DNA from: Caulobacter sp. UNC279MFTsu5.1
GTDB lineage: Bacteria; Pseudomonadota; Alphaproteobacteria; Caulobacterales; Caulobacteraceae
DNA: 45,359 bases
Assembly (NCBI RefSeq): GCF_900114015.1
Contig: NZ_FORN01000048.1
Coordinates: 1 to 45,359 of the forward strand
Direction of reading: 5' to 3'
Position numbers and translations under genes: made by a program. Below are positions 27,808 through 36,095 of the stretch, one piece after another (the first letter of the stretch is position 1; every line of letters begins with the position of its first letter). The notes beneath the pieces were generated by a model that saw only the letters and a program-made list of their open reading frames with translations, ran no database searches and was not told the origin of the DNA.

Positions 27808-28056
27808 ATGTCGACCGAGAAAAAACAAAACCTTCAGGACACCTTCCTGAACAGCGTGCGCAAGTCGAAGACGCCGCTGACCATCTTCCTGGTGAACGGC
27901 GTGAAGCTGCAGGGCGTTGTCAGCTGGTTCGACAATTTCTGCGTCCTGCTCCGCCGCGACGGCCAGTCCCAGCTGGTCTACAAGCACGCCATTTCGACGA
28001 TCATGCCGGCTCAGCCCGTGCAGCTGTACGAGCCGAGCGCTGATCAAGACGATTGA
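27808..28056 (+). CDS. RNA chaperone Hfq
   Basis: An 82-residue Hfq, the hexameric Sm-like protein that pairs small RNAs with mRNAs. The Sm1 motif (LQDTFLNSVRKSKTPLTIFLVNGVKLQGVVSWFDNFCVLLRRDG) and Sm2 motif (QLVYKHAISTIMP) are complete, and the C-terminal tail is short and acidic, as usual in alphaproteobacteria. AGAGGGG is about seven bases before the ATG. It is followed by hflX, the classical hfq-hflX pair. Confidence 0.98.
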   Translation: MSTEKKQNLQDTFLNSVRKSKTPLTIFLVNGVKLQGVVSWFDNFCVLLRRDGQSQLVYKHAISTIMPAQPVQLYEPSADQDD

Positions 28057-28066
28057 TTCCTAGCGT

Positions 28067-29422
28067 TTGACCAAATCCACTTCCAAGTCCATCGACCACG
28101 CCGCGCCGATCTTCAGGGCGTTCGTGATCCATCCCGTGCGCCCGACGCGCGGCCAGTCGGCCCTTGAGGCGCGTGATCCCAAGGCGCGCCTCGAGGAGGC
28201 CGTCGGCCTGGCCGTGGCCCTCGATCTCGAAGTCGTCGAGACCACGATCGCGCCCCTGCGCGTGGTCGCGCCCGCCACCCTGTTCGGCAAGGGCAAGATC
28301 GAGGAGTTCGCCGCCCTCTGCGAGGTCGAGAAGATCGACGTCGCGGTGTTCGACGACCAGCTGACCCCGGTCCAGCAGCGCAACCTGGAACGGGCCCTGA
28401 ACGTCAAGGTCGTCGACCGCACGGGGCTGATCCTGGAGATCTTCGCCCGCCGGGCCCGCACCCGCGAGGGCAAGCTGCAGGTCGAGCTGGCGCGGCTGGA
28501 CTACGAGCGCTCGCGCCTGGTCCGCACCTGGACCCACTTGGAGCGCCAGCGCGGCGGCACGGGCAATACGGGCGGTCCCGGCGAAACCCAGATCGAACTG
28601 GACCGCCGCCTGATCGCCGGCACGATCGGCAAGCTCAAGCGCGAGCTGGAGGAGGTGCGGCGCACCCGCACCCTGCACCGCAGCGCCCGCAAGAAGGTCC
28701 CGTATCCGACCGTGGCCCTGGTGGGCTACACCAACGCCGGCAAGTCGACCCTGTTCAACCGCCTGACCAACGCCACGGTCGTGGCCCAGGACATGCTGTT
28801 CGCGACGCTGGACCCGACCCTGCGCACGGTGAAGCTGCCCGACGGCCGGCCGGCGATCCTGTCCGACACCGTCGGCTTCATCTCCGACCTGCCGCACGAG
28901 CTGGTCGAGGCCTTCCGCGCCACCTTGGAGGAGGTGCAGGAGGCCGACGTGGTGCTGCACGTGCGCGACGTGGCCAATCCCGACACCGATTCCCAGGCCC
29001 GCGACGTCCAGAAGGTGCTGACCGAGCTGAAGGTCCTCTCCGAAGACGGCGAGGAGACCGACGGCAAGACGATGATCGAGGTCTGGAACAAGATCGACCT
29101 GGTCGAGGGCGAGGCCCGCGAGATCCTCGAAGGCCAGGCCCGCCGCCTGGGCGCGTCAGTGGTCTCGGCCGTCACCGGCGAGGGCTGCGCCGAACTGCTC
29201 AAGCGGGTCGGCGGCCTGATCGACGACACGCCGCCGGTCGCCGTGCGCCTGGCGGCCTCGGACGGCGAGGCCCTGGCCTGGATCTATCGCAACGGCCGGG
29301 TCGAGACCCGCGAGGACGAGGCCGAGGGCGGCGTGCGCCTGATCGCCCGCCTCGACGCCCAGGCCCTGGGCCGGTTCGAGCGGCAGTTTCCCGACGTCTG
29401 GGTGATGGCGACGGGGGACTAA
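28067..29422 (+). CDS. Ribosome-associated GTPase HflX
   Basis: A GTPase of about 451 residues that binds the 50S subunit and helps split or rescue stalled ribosomes. The HflX N-terminal domain is seen (TLFGKGKIEEFAAL, VFDDQLTPVQQRNLE, RTGLILEIFARRARTREGKLQVELARL, GGPGETQIELDRR). The G domain follows with GYTNAGKST (about residue 221), DTVGFISDLPHELVEAF and the later NKID motif. The TTG at 28067, 11 bp after the hfq stop, is the first start, with no clear Shine-Dalgarno sequence; coupling to hfq is likely. A later alternative start would remove part of the less conserved N-terminus. Confidence 0.95.
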   Translation: MTKSTSKSIDHAAPIFRAFVIHPVRPTRGQSALEARDPKARLEEAVGLAVALDLEVVETTIAPLRVVAPATLFGKGKIEEFAALCEVEKIDVAVFDDQLTPVQQRNLERALNVKVVDRTGLILEIFARRARTREGKLQVELARLDYERSRLVRTWTHLERQRGGTGNTGGPGETQIELDRRLIAGTIGKLKRELEEVRRTRTLHRSARKKVPYPTVALVGYTNAGKSTLFNRLTNATVVAQDMLFATLDPTLRTVKLPDGRPAILSDTVGFISDLPHELVEAFRATLEEVQEADVVLHVRDVANPDTDSQARDVQKVLTELKVLSEDGEETDGKTMIEVWNKIDLVEGEAREILEGQARRLGASVVSAVTGEGCAELLKRVGGLIDDTPPVAVRLAASDGEALAWIYRNGRVETREDEAEGGVRLIARLDAQALGRFERQFPDVWVMATGD

Positions 29423-29440
29423 AAGCTACGTTCAACTCCC

Positions 29441-29550
29441 GTTGTCATCCCGGAAGCCCCGCCGGGGCTGTCCGGGATCCAGGGGACTGGGCAGAAGCGG
29501 TGCGCCTCACCTGGATCCCGGACAGCGCTCCGCGCTTCCGGGATGACAAC
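29441..29550. repeat. Palindromic intergenic repeat R5 (hflX downstream)
   Basis: Outer arms of 16 bp (29441-29456 and 29535-29550; GTTGTCATCCCGGAAG) and inner arms of 17 bp (29467-29483 and 29510-29526; GCTGTCCGGGATCCAGG) are exact reverse complements. The 110-bp element follows the hflX stop by 18 bp and could act as a terminator. The sequence differs from R1-R4. Confidence 0.9.
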
Positions 29551-29648
29551 CGAAGAACGGTGGAGCCTTTTCGAGTTCGCCACCGATCCTCGGGCTTGCT
29601 GGCTTCGCGCTTTCGATGAACTCTGCTCCACACAAGCGGAGCGCGAGC

Positions 29649-30197
29649 ATGGCCAACGATCTCTGGGACGGCGCGACGGTGCCGACCGCCGCGACCACCG
29701 TCGTCAAGCGGGTGGAGGGCTTCTTCGCCCATCCCTACGACGACAACGGGGCGTTGCCGGGCGGCACCTGGACCATCGGCTACGGCACGATCCGCGACGC
29801 GGCCGGCAAGCCCGTGACTCCGTCGACCCCGGCCATCACCGAGGCCCAGGCGGTCAAGCTGCTGATGCGCGACATGAAGCGCGCGGCCCAGGACGTGCAC
29901 ACCCGCGTCCGCACCCCGTTGCTGGTCCACGAGGCCGCGGCCCTGATCTCGTGGACCTACAATCTCGGCGACGGGGCGCTGCGCGCCTCGACGATGCTGC
30001 GCAAGCTGAACGCCGGCGAGAAGACCGCCGTGCCCGACGAGATGCGCCGCTGGATCAACCAGGGCGGCAAGCCGCTGGTCGGCCTGCTGCGCCGCCGCTG
30101 GGCCGAGGCGGCGATCTTCATCGGCAAGGACCCGGTCAACGCCTGCGTCCGGGCGTGGCGCGAGATCGACAGCCTGGACGACTGGCCGGCGTTCTAG
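29649..30197 (+). CDS. GH24 phage-type lysozyme (endolysin-like)
   Basis: A 182-residue muramidase of glycoside hydrolase family 24, which cleaves peptidoglycan. VEGFFAHPYDDNGALPG with GTWTIGYGT carries the T4-type catalytic set: Glu23, Asp32 (eight residues between, as in T4 lysozyme) and Thr42. No signal peptide or membrane anchor is visible, as in phage endolysins that rely on a holin, but no phage gene lies nearby. The start at 29649 has GGAG seven bases upstream; an ATG at 29616 is possible. Its stop overlaps the convergent SDR gene's stop at CTAG. Probably a domesticated or stray phage gene. Confidence 0.85.
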   Translation: MANDLWDGATVPTAATTVVKRVEGFFAHPYDDNGALPGGTWTIGYGTIRDAAGKPVTPSTPAITEAQAVKLLMRDMKRAAQDVHTRVRTPLLVHEAAALISWTYNLGDGALRASTMLRKLNAGEKTAVPDEMRRWINQGGKPLVGLLRRRWAEAAIFIGKDPVNACVRAWREIDSLDDWPAF

Positions 30198-31087
30198 CCC
30201 GCGCCCGGCGGGTCGAAATAGCCGGCCCCTTCGATATCGGCGATCAGGCCGGCCTCGACGGGCTCCCAGCCCAGGACCTGGCGCGTCCAGGCGCTGGAGG
30301 TGGCCGCGTCCATGCCGGCGAACATCGCGAACCAGCCGAAGTGTTCGGGCGGCCGGCTTTCGACCGGCAGGCCGAGCCCACGGCCGATGGCGGCGGCGAT
30401 CTCCCTGAACGGCACGCCTTCCTCGGCCACGGCGTGGTAGCGCTCGCCGCCGGCTCCGCGCTCGACGGCCAGGCGATAGACCTTGGCGGCGTCGCGGCGA
30501 TGGACGCCCGACCAGCGGTTCTGGCCGTCGCCCGGATAGGCCGACACGCCCGTCCGGCGGGCGATGTCGATCAGCAGCGGCACGAAGCCATGATCGCCCG
30601 CGCCGTGGGTGGACGGCGCCAGCCGCACGACCGAGGCGCGGACGCCCCTGTCCAGAAGGCCCGCGGCGGTCGCTTCCGAGACGCGGGGATAGCCGTCAAC
30701 GCCTTCCTTGGGCAGGTCGGTCTCCAGCGCCAGCCGGCCGGGCGCCAGCCGCGCCGTGCCCGAGGTGACCAGCAACGACTTGCTCGAACCTTCCAGCCCC
30801 GCGCCCAGGGCCTCTATGGCCCGGCGATCCAGATCGCAGTTCTCGGCGAAGCGCGAGAAGTCGTGGTTGAAGGCGGTGTGGATCACCGCGTCGGCCGAAG
30901 CGGCGGCGCGAGCCAGGCCGTCCTGGTCCTCCAGGTCGCCGTGCACGGCCTGGGCGCCCGCCGCCTCCAGCGCCTGGGCGCCGCTCCGCGACCGAACCAA
31001 TCCCAGCACCTGATGGCCATGGGCGACCAATTCCTGAACGACGGCCGATCCGACGAAGCCGGTCGCGCCGGTGACGAAAACACGCAT
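30194..31087 (-). CDS. NAD(P)-dependent epimerase/SDR family oxidoreductase
   Basis: A 297-residue extended short-chain dehydrogenase. MRVFVTGATGFVGSAVVQELVAHGHQVLGLVRS is the Rossmann glycine motif GxxGxxG; the position of the classical YxxxK is occupied by GYPRVSEATA, so the Tyr-x3-Lys pair is not intact (Ser-Glu instead of Lys). This is common in atypical SDRs that bind but may not oxidise. ATG at 31087 has GGAG eight bases upstream. It is divergent from the XRE regulator, a frequent pairing in which the regulator controls the SDR. Substrate unknown. Confidence 0.85.
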   Translation of the reverse strand: MRVFVTGATGFVGSAVVQELVAHGHQVLGLVRSRSGAQALEAAGAQAVHGDLEDQDGLARAAASADAVIHTAFNHDFSRFAENCDLDRRAIEALGAGLEGSSKSLLVTSGTARLAPGRLALETDLPKEGVDGYPRVSEATAAGLLDRGVRASVVRLAPSTHGAGDHGFVPLLIDIARRTGVSAYPGDGQNRWSGVHRRDAAKVYRLAVERGAGGERYHAVAEEGVPFREIAAAIGRGLGLPVESRPPEHFGWFAMFAGMDAATSSAWTRQVLGWEPVEAGLIADIEGAGYFDPPGAG

Positions 31088-31153
31088 GGAAACACTCCAG
31101 GACTTTGATCGGCCCATTTCAGCGTCTAGAGTTATCCTGTTAAAGTTGGGACC

Positions 31154-31167
31154 TTATACCGGTATAA
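31154..31167. promoter_or_regulatory. Perfect 14-bp palindrome over the regulator start codon
   Basis: TTATACCGGTATAA is an exact palindrome, and its last base is the A of the ATG at 31167. It contains a -10-like TTATAC/TATACC whose position would put transcription start at or near the ATG, suggesting a leaderless mRNA that the regulator can shut off by binding. It lies in the 79-bp divergent region with the SDR gene. Confidence 0.5.
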
Positions 31168-32009
31168 TGACTACCTCCCTCACGCCGCCCGCCGAGGCGC
31201 GTCTCGGCGCCTACCTTCGTGACCGCCGCGGCCGGCTGGACGCCTCGGCCCTGGGCTTTGGCGGGCCGCGTCGCCGCACGCCCGGCCTGCGCCGCGAGGA
31301 GGTGGCCCAGCGGGCCAATATCAGCGCCACGTGGTACACTTGGCTGGAGCAGGGGCGGGGCGGGGCGCCGTCCGGCGACGTGCTGGACCGCATCGCCCGA
31401 GCCCTGCTGCTGACCGACATCGAGCGCGAACACCTGTTCCTGCTGGGCCTGGGGCGGCCGCCCGAGGTCCGCTACCGGCGGTCGGAGGGCGTGACGCCTC
31501 GGCTGCAGCGGGTGCTGGACGCGCTCGACCCGATCCCCGCCATGATCAAGACCGCCACATGGGACGTGGTGGCCTGGAATCGCGCGGCCACGGTGGTGCT
31601 GGCCGACTACGCCGCCTTGCCGCTGGAGGAGCGCAACATCCTGCGGCGGATCTTCCTGGATCCGGCGGTGCGCGCCGCCAACCCCGACTGGGACGGCGTG
31701 GCGCGCTTCGTGACGGCGGCGTTCCGCGCCGACGTGGCCCGCGCCGGCGCCGACGGCGATCCGGCGGTCGCGGCCCTGGTCGAGGAGCTGCGGGCCCGCA
31801 GTCCGGAATTCTCGCGCCTGTGGGCCGACAACGACGTCAGCCACTACGGCGAGGGCCTCAAGCGCCTGCGCCATCCGACGGCCGGGCCGCTGGCGTTCGA
31901 ATATTCGGCCTTCGCGGTCGACGGCCGACCCGACCTGGGCATGATCGTCTACAATCCGGCGACGGCGGAGGACGCCGCTAGGGTGAGGGCGCTGGTCGAG
32001 GCGCTCTAG
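31167..32009 (+). CDS. XRE-family regulator with MmyB-like ligand domain
   Basis: A 280-residue regulator: an N-terminal helix-turn-helix (LGAYLRDRRGRL...TPGLRREEVAQRANISATWYTWLEQGRGGAPSGDVLDRIARALLL) and a C-terminal MmyB-like domain (LDALDPIPAMIKTATWDVVAWNRAATVVLADY...NPDWDGVARFVTAAFRADVARA), which in homologues binds fatty-acid-like ligands. No Shine-Dalgarno sequence precedes the ATG at 31167, which overlaps the palindrome; a leaderless transcript is likely. Longer starts upstream (31071, 31086) would run through the operator and the SDR start. It is divergent from the SDR gene. Its stop shares CTAG with the convergent mazG stop. Confidence 0.9.
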   Translation: MTTSLTPPAEARLGAYLRDRRGRLDASALGFGGPRRRTPGLRREEVAQRANISATWYTWLEQGRGGAPSGDVLDRIARALLLTDIEREHLFLLGLGRPPEVRYRRSEGVTPRLQRVLDALDPIPAMIKTATWDVVAWNRAATVVLADYAALPLEERNILRRIFLDPAVRAANPDWDGVARFVTAAFRADVARAGADGDPAVAALVEELRARSPEFSRLWADNDVSHYGEGLKRLRHPTAGPLAFEYSAFAVDGRPDLGMIVYNPATAEDAARVRALVEAL

Positions 32010-32848
32010 GCGGTCTTCTCGGCCGCCTTGGCCGCGTTCCACAGGCCGTCCATCTCGGCCAGGTCCGATTGGTCGGGCGTGCGGCCGTCCTTGGCCAGCT
32101 CGGCCTCGATGAAGGCGAAGCGGCGCACGAACTTGGCGTTGGTGGCGCGCAGGGCGTCCTCGGGCTCGACGTCCAGCTTGCGGGCCAGGTTGGCGACCAC
32201 GAACAGCAGGTCGCCCAGCTCCTCGCGGGCCTTGGCCTTGTCGCCGGCGGCGATCTCGACCTTCAGCTCGGCGACCTCCTCGGCCAGCTTGTCCAGCACC
32301 TCGTCGGTCGAGGGCCAGTCGAAGCCGACCCGGGCGGCGCGCTTGGTCAGCTTGACGGCGCGGGTCATGGCCGGAAGGCCAGCGGGCACGTCGTCCAGCA
32401 CGCCGCCCTTCTTCTTGGCCTGGCGCTCCTGGGCCTTCAGCGCCTCCCAGCCGGCGGTCTGGGCGTCCTGGTTCTCGTAAGAATGGTCGCCGAACACATG
32501 CGGGTGGCGGCGGACCATCTTGTCGTTGATCGCCGAGGCCACGCCGGCCAGGTCGAACACGCCGCGTTCCTCCGCCATGCGCGAATGGAACACCACCTGC
32601 AGCAGCAGGTCGCCCAGTTCCTCCTTCAGGTCCGCGAGATCGCCCCGCTCGATGGCGTCGGCGACCTCGTAGGCCTCCTCGACGGTGTAGGGCGCGACGG
32701 TGGCGAAGGTCTGCTCCAGGTCCCACGGGCAGCCGCCGTCGGGATCGCGCAACCTGGCCATGATGTCGATCAGGGTGAAGAGCGGATGCTGATCCTTCTC
32801 GCGAGGATCATTCAGCGGCGGGGTTTGGAGCGGCGAGGGGGGCGACAT
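32006..32848 (-). CDS. Nucleoside triphosphate pyrophosphohydrolase MazG
   Basis: A protein of about 280 residues with two MazG all-helical domains that hydrolyses (d)NTPs to monophosphates and PPi, limiting aberrant nucleotides and influencing (p)ppGpp. Each domain has the EExxE...ExxD metal motif: TVEEAYEVADAIERGD...EELGDLL and KLAEEVAELKVEIAAGD...REELGDLLF. The start at 32848 overlaps the 3' end of the transporter gene by about 40 bp; the first ~25 residues are Pro-rich and not conserved, so a later non-ATG start is possible. Confidence 0.93.
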   Translation of the reverse strand: MSPPSPLQTPPLNDPREKDQHPLFTLIDIMARLRDPDGGCPWDLEQTFATVAPYTVEEAYEVADAIERGDLADLKEELGDLLLQVVFHSRMAEERGVFDLAGVASAINDKMVRRHPHVFGDHSYENQDAQTAGWEALKAQERQAKKKGGVLDDVPAGLPAMTRAVKLTKRAARVGFDWPSTDEVLDKLAEEVAELKVEIAAGDKAKAREELGDLLFVVANLARKLDVEPEDALRATNAKFVRRFAFIEAELAKDGRTPDQSDLAEMDGLWNAAKAAEKTA

Positions 32849-34223
32849 GCGGTTCCGGGGTCGGGCTGGGGAGGGGCTCGGCCGCGTCCCGTTCGTCGAG
32901 CTGACGGCGGATCTCGGCATGGGCGGTCGCGTCCAGCGGATAGCGCAGGATGACCGCGCACACCAGCAGGCCCAGCACCGCCGGGGCCACGGCGTACATG
33001 GCGATCAGGGCGGTGTCGCCCTGGACGCTGGGGACCTTGGGATCGAACCCCAGCCAGGACAGCAGCAGGAAGACGCCGATCGCCAGGGCGTAGCCCAGCT
33101 TCACCGTGCCGTTGACGACGGCGTACAGCAGACCGGTGCGGTCGACGCCGCTGGCCAGCCGCTCCTCGTCGCCGATGTCGGCCATCATCGAGCGCACCAG
33201 CAGCGGGGCGGCCGAATAGGGCAGGCCGGCCAGGACCAGTATGCCCATGCCGACGACGGTCGGCGCGTTGAAGCCGAATCCGCCCTGGTTGCCGGGGGTG
33301 AAGACCGAGGCGATCTGGACGGCCGCATAGACCACCGAGGCGATGGCCAGGGCCTTGTGCTTGCCGACCTTCCGGGCCAGGGCCGGCCAGACCGGCGACC
33401 CCAGCAGGGCGGCGACGAAATAGACCAGCAGCAGGACGCCGGCCGAGGCCTTGTCGAAGCCCTTGATGCGCTCGAAGAAGAAGAAGAACAGCGCCCCGGC
33501 GACGCCCGGCGCCAGGCCCATCAACAGGTCGGCGATCAGGAGCTTCTGCACCGAGGGCCGCTGGATCAGGCCCAGATACTGCTTGAGGCCCGCCTCGTGT
33601 CTGACCGGGGGCACATTGGTCTCGCCGACCACGCCGATGGCCAGCAGGAAGGTCAGCGGCAGCAGGACGATGATGAACCAGCCCATGGCGTGGATGCCGG
33701 CGGCGTGGTCGCCCTTGAAGACGATCGACAGGAGCGGCGGCAGCAGCAGCACCAGGATCATGCCGACCACGTTGCCCGCCTGCCACCAGCCGTAGATCCG
33801 CGAGCGCTGCTGGTAGTCCGGCGACAGCACCGCGCCCCAGGCCGTGTGCGACAGCACAGCCATGGAATAGCCGGCGTAGCAGACGACGAGCGCGGCCCAA
33901 AGATAGACGGGACTGACCCCGGGGCGGGCCATGAACAGGGCGTAGGCGGCGATCATCAGCACCGGGGCGGCGGCCGCCAGCCAGGGCCTGAACCGGCCGA
34001 GCCGGGTGCGGGTGCGGTCCATGACCCCGCCCAGGATCGGGTCCAGGACGATGTCGGCCAGCCGCACCAGCAGGAAGGCCGCGCCCACCACCGACAGGGA
34101 AAGGCCCAGGTCGCTGACATAGTATTCCGGCAGATAGACCACCAGCGGCAGGCCCAGCGCCGCCAGGGGCAGGCAGGGCGCGGCGAAGGCCGCCAGGGTC
34201 CAGGATGAGCGCCGTCCGGTCAT
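32808..34223 (-). CDS. MFS transporter, GPH (glycoside-pentoside-hexuronide:cation) type
   Basis: A 471-residue protein with about 12 hydrophobic segments, resembling MelB/GPH cation-sugar symporters. LADIVLDPILGGVMDRTRTRLGRFRPWL is the hallmark loop after the second segment (D-P-x-x-G-x-x-x-D-R-T-R...GRxRPW). The C-terminal ~45 residues are cytoplasmic and Pro-rich. GAGGA lies just before the ATG. The substrate is unknown; sugar or sugar acid is inferred from the family. mazG starts within its 3' end. Confidence 0.87.
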   Translation of the reverse strand: MTGRRSSWTLAAFAAPCLPLAALGLPLVVYLPEYYVSDLGLSLSVVGAAFLLVRLADIVLDPILGGVMDRTRTRLGRFRPWLAAAAPVLMIAAYALFMARPGVSPVYLWAALVVCYAGYSMAVLSHTAWGAVLSPDYQQRSRIYGWWQAGNVVGMILVLLLPPLLSIVFKGDHAAGIHAMGWFIIVLLPLTFLLAIGVVGETNVPPVRHEAGLKQYLGLIQRPSVQKLLIADLLMGLAPGVAGALFFFFFERIKGFDKASAGVLLLVYFVAALLGSPVWPALARKVGKHKALAIASVVYAAVQIASVFTPGNQGGFGFNAPTVVGMGILVLAGLPYSAAPLLVRSMMADIGDEERLASGVDRTGLLYAVVNGTVKLGYALAIGVFLLLSWLGFDPKVPSVQGDTALIAMYAVAPAVLGLLVCAVILRYPLDATAHAEIRRQLDERDAAEPLPSPTPEPHVAPLAAPNPAAE

Positions 34224-34318
34224 GCGTTCCTCGCCGAGCGCGGGTTGTCCCCGCCTTCATGAACGGTGATCAGACGCCGTGTCGCGGCGGCTGGCAAGGG
34301 CCGTCGGAAACGCGGGTT

Positions 34319-34813
34319 TCAGCGCTTGTCGCTGAACTGGTCCTTGACCAGACGATCGGCGAGGCGGTCGAAGGCGTCCTCCGCGTCATGCCAGGTCGAG
34401 CCGTAGCGGGCCCAGCGGATGTCGGTTTCCCACCAGGCGTAGGCGATCGGCGTGCTCTTGCCGGTCGGATCGACATAGCGGCCGCTGATCCGCGCCCCGC
34501 CCACCCCGAAGCTTTGATAGGACAGGCCCGGCGTATTGCCCAGCTGCTGCGGCGTCGGGTGGTTGGGCTTGGCCTCCTCGATCACCAGTTCGAGAGTCCC
34601 GCCGCCCGGCCTGGGCGGCAGCCGGCGTTCGACCGCGCGCTGCAGCTCGCTGGACAGGATGTCGAGGTCCCGCTGGCCCAGGTCGTCGGCCTTCTCGGCC
34701 AGTTTCGGGCCGATGGAGACCTTGACCTCCGAAACGGCCGGGGCGGCGAGGGCGGACTGGGCCGCACCCAGCAGGAGGAGGGCGGAGACGGTGGAGACAA
34801 GAGCGGCGCGCAT
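34319..34813 (-). CDS. Small exported protein of unknown function
   Basis: A 164-residue protein with a clear signal peptide (MRAALVSTVSALLLLGAAQSALA, cleaved before AP), so periplasmic or outer-membrane associated. The mature part alternates beta-type stretches (LELVIEEAKPN, GARISGRYVDPTG, AYAWWETDIRWARYG) with a helix; it recalls small periplasmic proteins with an Asp-rich C-terminal helix (DAEDAFDRLADRL) but I do not recognise the family. GGGAG is six bases before the ATG. It lies 14 bp downstream of nhaA, in the same transcription unit. Confidence 0.7.
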   Translation of the reverse strand: MRAALVSTVSALLLLGAAQSALAAPAVSEVKVSIGPKLAEKADDLGQRDLDILSSELQRAVERRLPPRPGGGTLELVIEEAKPNHPTPQQLGNTPGLSYQSFGVGGARISGRYVDPTGKSTPIAYAWWETDIRWARYGSTWHDAEDAFDRLADRLVKDQFSDKR

Positions 34814-34827
34814 GATGGGCTCCCGGA

Positions 34828-36021
34828 TCAGGCTTGGCTTGGAATGTGGGGATCCCGCTGGCGCGACGCCAGGCTGAAGGCCAGCCAGCCCAGCAGCGCC
34901 GATAGCAGCGAGCCGGCCAGCACGCCGATCTTGGTCTCGTCCTGCAGGAGGGGCGCGTCGAAGGCCAGGTTGTTGATGAACAGGCTCATGGTGAAGCCGA
35001 TGCCGCACAGGGCCGAAACGCCGAACAGTTGGGTCCACGACGCGCCGCCGGGCCGCTGGGCCCAGCCCAGCTTGATCGCCGCCAGGCAGAACAGCCCCAC
35101 GCCGATCGGCTTGCCCAGGAACAGGCCCAGGGTCGCGCCCAGGGTGGCGGGCGCGACCAGCTGGGCCAGGCCCACCCGGCCCAGGGCGACGCCGGCGTTG
35201 GCGAAGCCGAACACCGGAACGACCAGATAGGCCACCCAGGGATTAAGCCCGTGCTCCAGCCTGTGCAGCGGCGAATGCTCGTCGTCGGGGCGCGCGGGCG
35301 ACTTGGTGATCGGAATGGTCATGGCCAGGATCACCCCCGCCAGGGTGGCGTGCACGCCGGACTTCAGGAAGAAGAACCAAAGTCCAGCACCGACAAGCAG
35401 ATAGGGCCAGATCTTCATCACCTTCAGGCGATTCATCGCCACCAGGACGGCCAGGGTCACGGCCGCGCCGCCCAGCGCCCAGAGGGTCAGGTGATCGGTG
35501 TAGAAGACGGCGATGATCAGGATCGCGCCCAGGTCGTCGATGATCGCCAGGGCGGCCAGGAAGATCTTCAGCGAGCCGGGCACGCGCGACCCCAGCAGCG
35601 ACAGCACGCCCAGGGCGAAGGCGATGTCGGTGGCCGCCGGAATGGCCCAGCCGCGCAGGTTGGCCGGGGCCTGCAGATTGACCGCCACATAGATCAGGGC
35701 CGGGACGATCATCCCGCCCAGGGCCGCCACGCCGGGCAGCACGCGCCGCGACCAGCTGGACAGCTCGCCGTCGACCGTCTCGCGCTTGATCTCCAGCCCG
35801 ACCAGCAGGAAGAACACCGCCATCAGGCCGTCATTGACCCAATGGGCGATGCTGAGGCCGGCGACGTAGATGTGCAGGATATGGAAGTAGCCGTCCGCCA
35901 GCGGCGAATTGGCGACGACCAGCGCCAGGGCGGCCGAGCCCATCAGCAGCAACCCGCCGGCGGATTCGCTGCGCAGGAAGTCGCGGATGGCGGAGAGCGG
36001 CCGGGGGCGGGCGGTCGTCAT
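34828..36021 (-). CDS. Na+/H+ antiporter NhaA
   Basis: A 397-residue inner-membrane antiporter exchanging internal Na+ for external H+ (pH and salt homeostasis). The double aspartate of the ion site is Asp162-Asp163 in ALAIIDDLGAILIIA. The discontinuous-helix segment is PAATDIAFALGVL (Thr131, Asp132), and the lysine of transmembrane helix 10 is in FFLKSGVHATLAG. Length and hydrophobic profile match E. coli NhaA. It lies 74 bp downstream of the GNAT gene on the same strand and 14 bp upstream of the small exported protein. Confidence 0.97.
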   Translation of the reverse strand: MTTARPRPLSAIRDFLRSESAGGLLLMGSAALALVVANSPLADGYFHILHIYVAGLSIAHWVNDGLMAVFFLLVGLEIKRETVDGELSSWSRRVLPGVAALGGMIVPALIYVAVNLQAPANLRGWAIPAATDIAFALGVLSLLGSRVPGSLKIFLAALAIIDDLGAILIIAVFYTDHLTLWALGGAAVTLAVLVAMNRLKVMKIWPYLLVGAGLWFFFLKSGVHATLAGVILAMTIPITKSPARPDDEHSPLHRLEHGLNPWVAYLVVPVFGFANAGVALGRVGLAQLVAPATLGATLGLFLGKPIGVGLFCLAAIKLGWAQRPGGASWTQLFGVSALCGIGFTMSLFINNLAFDAPLLQDETKIGVLAGSLLSALLGWLAFSLASRQRDPHIPSQA

Positions 36022-36095
36022 GCGGCTGGGCCTTGCGATGGAATCGTCTGGCGCATCTTGACCGGCTCAACGCCCGGCGCCAGCGAAACCCGATC

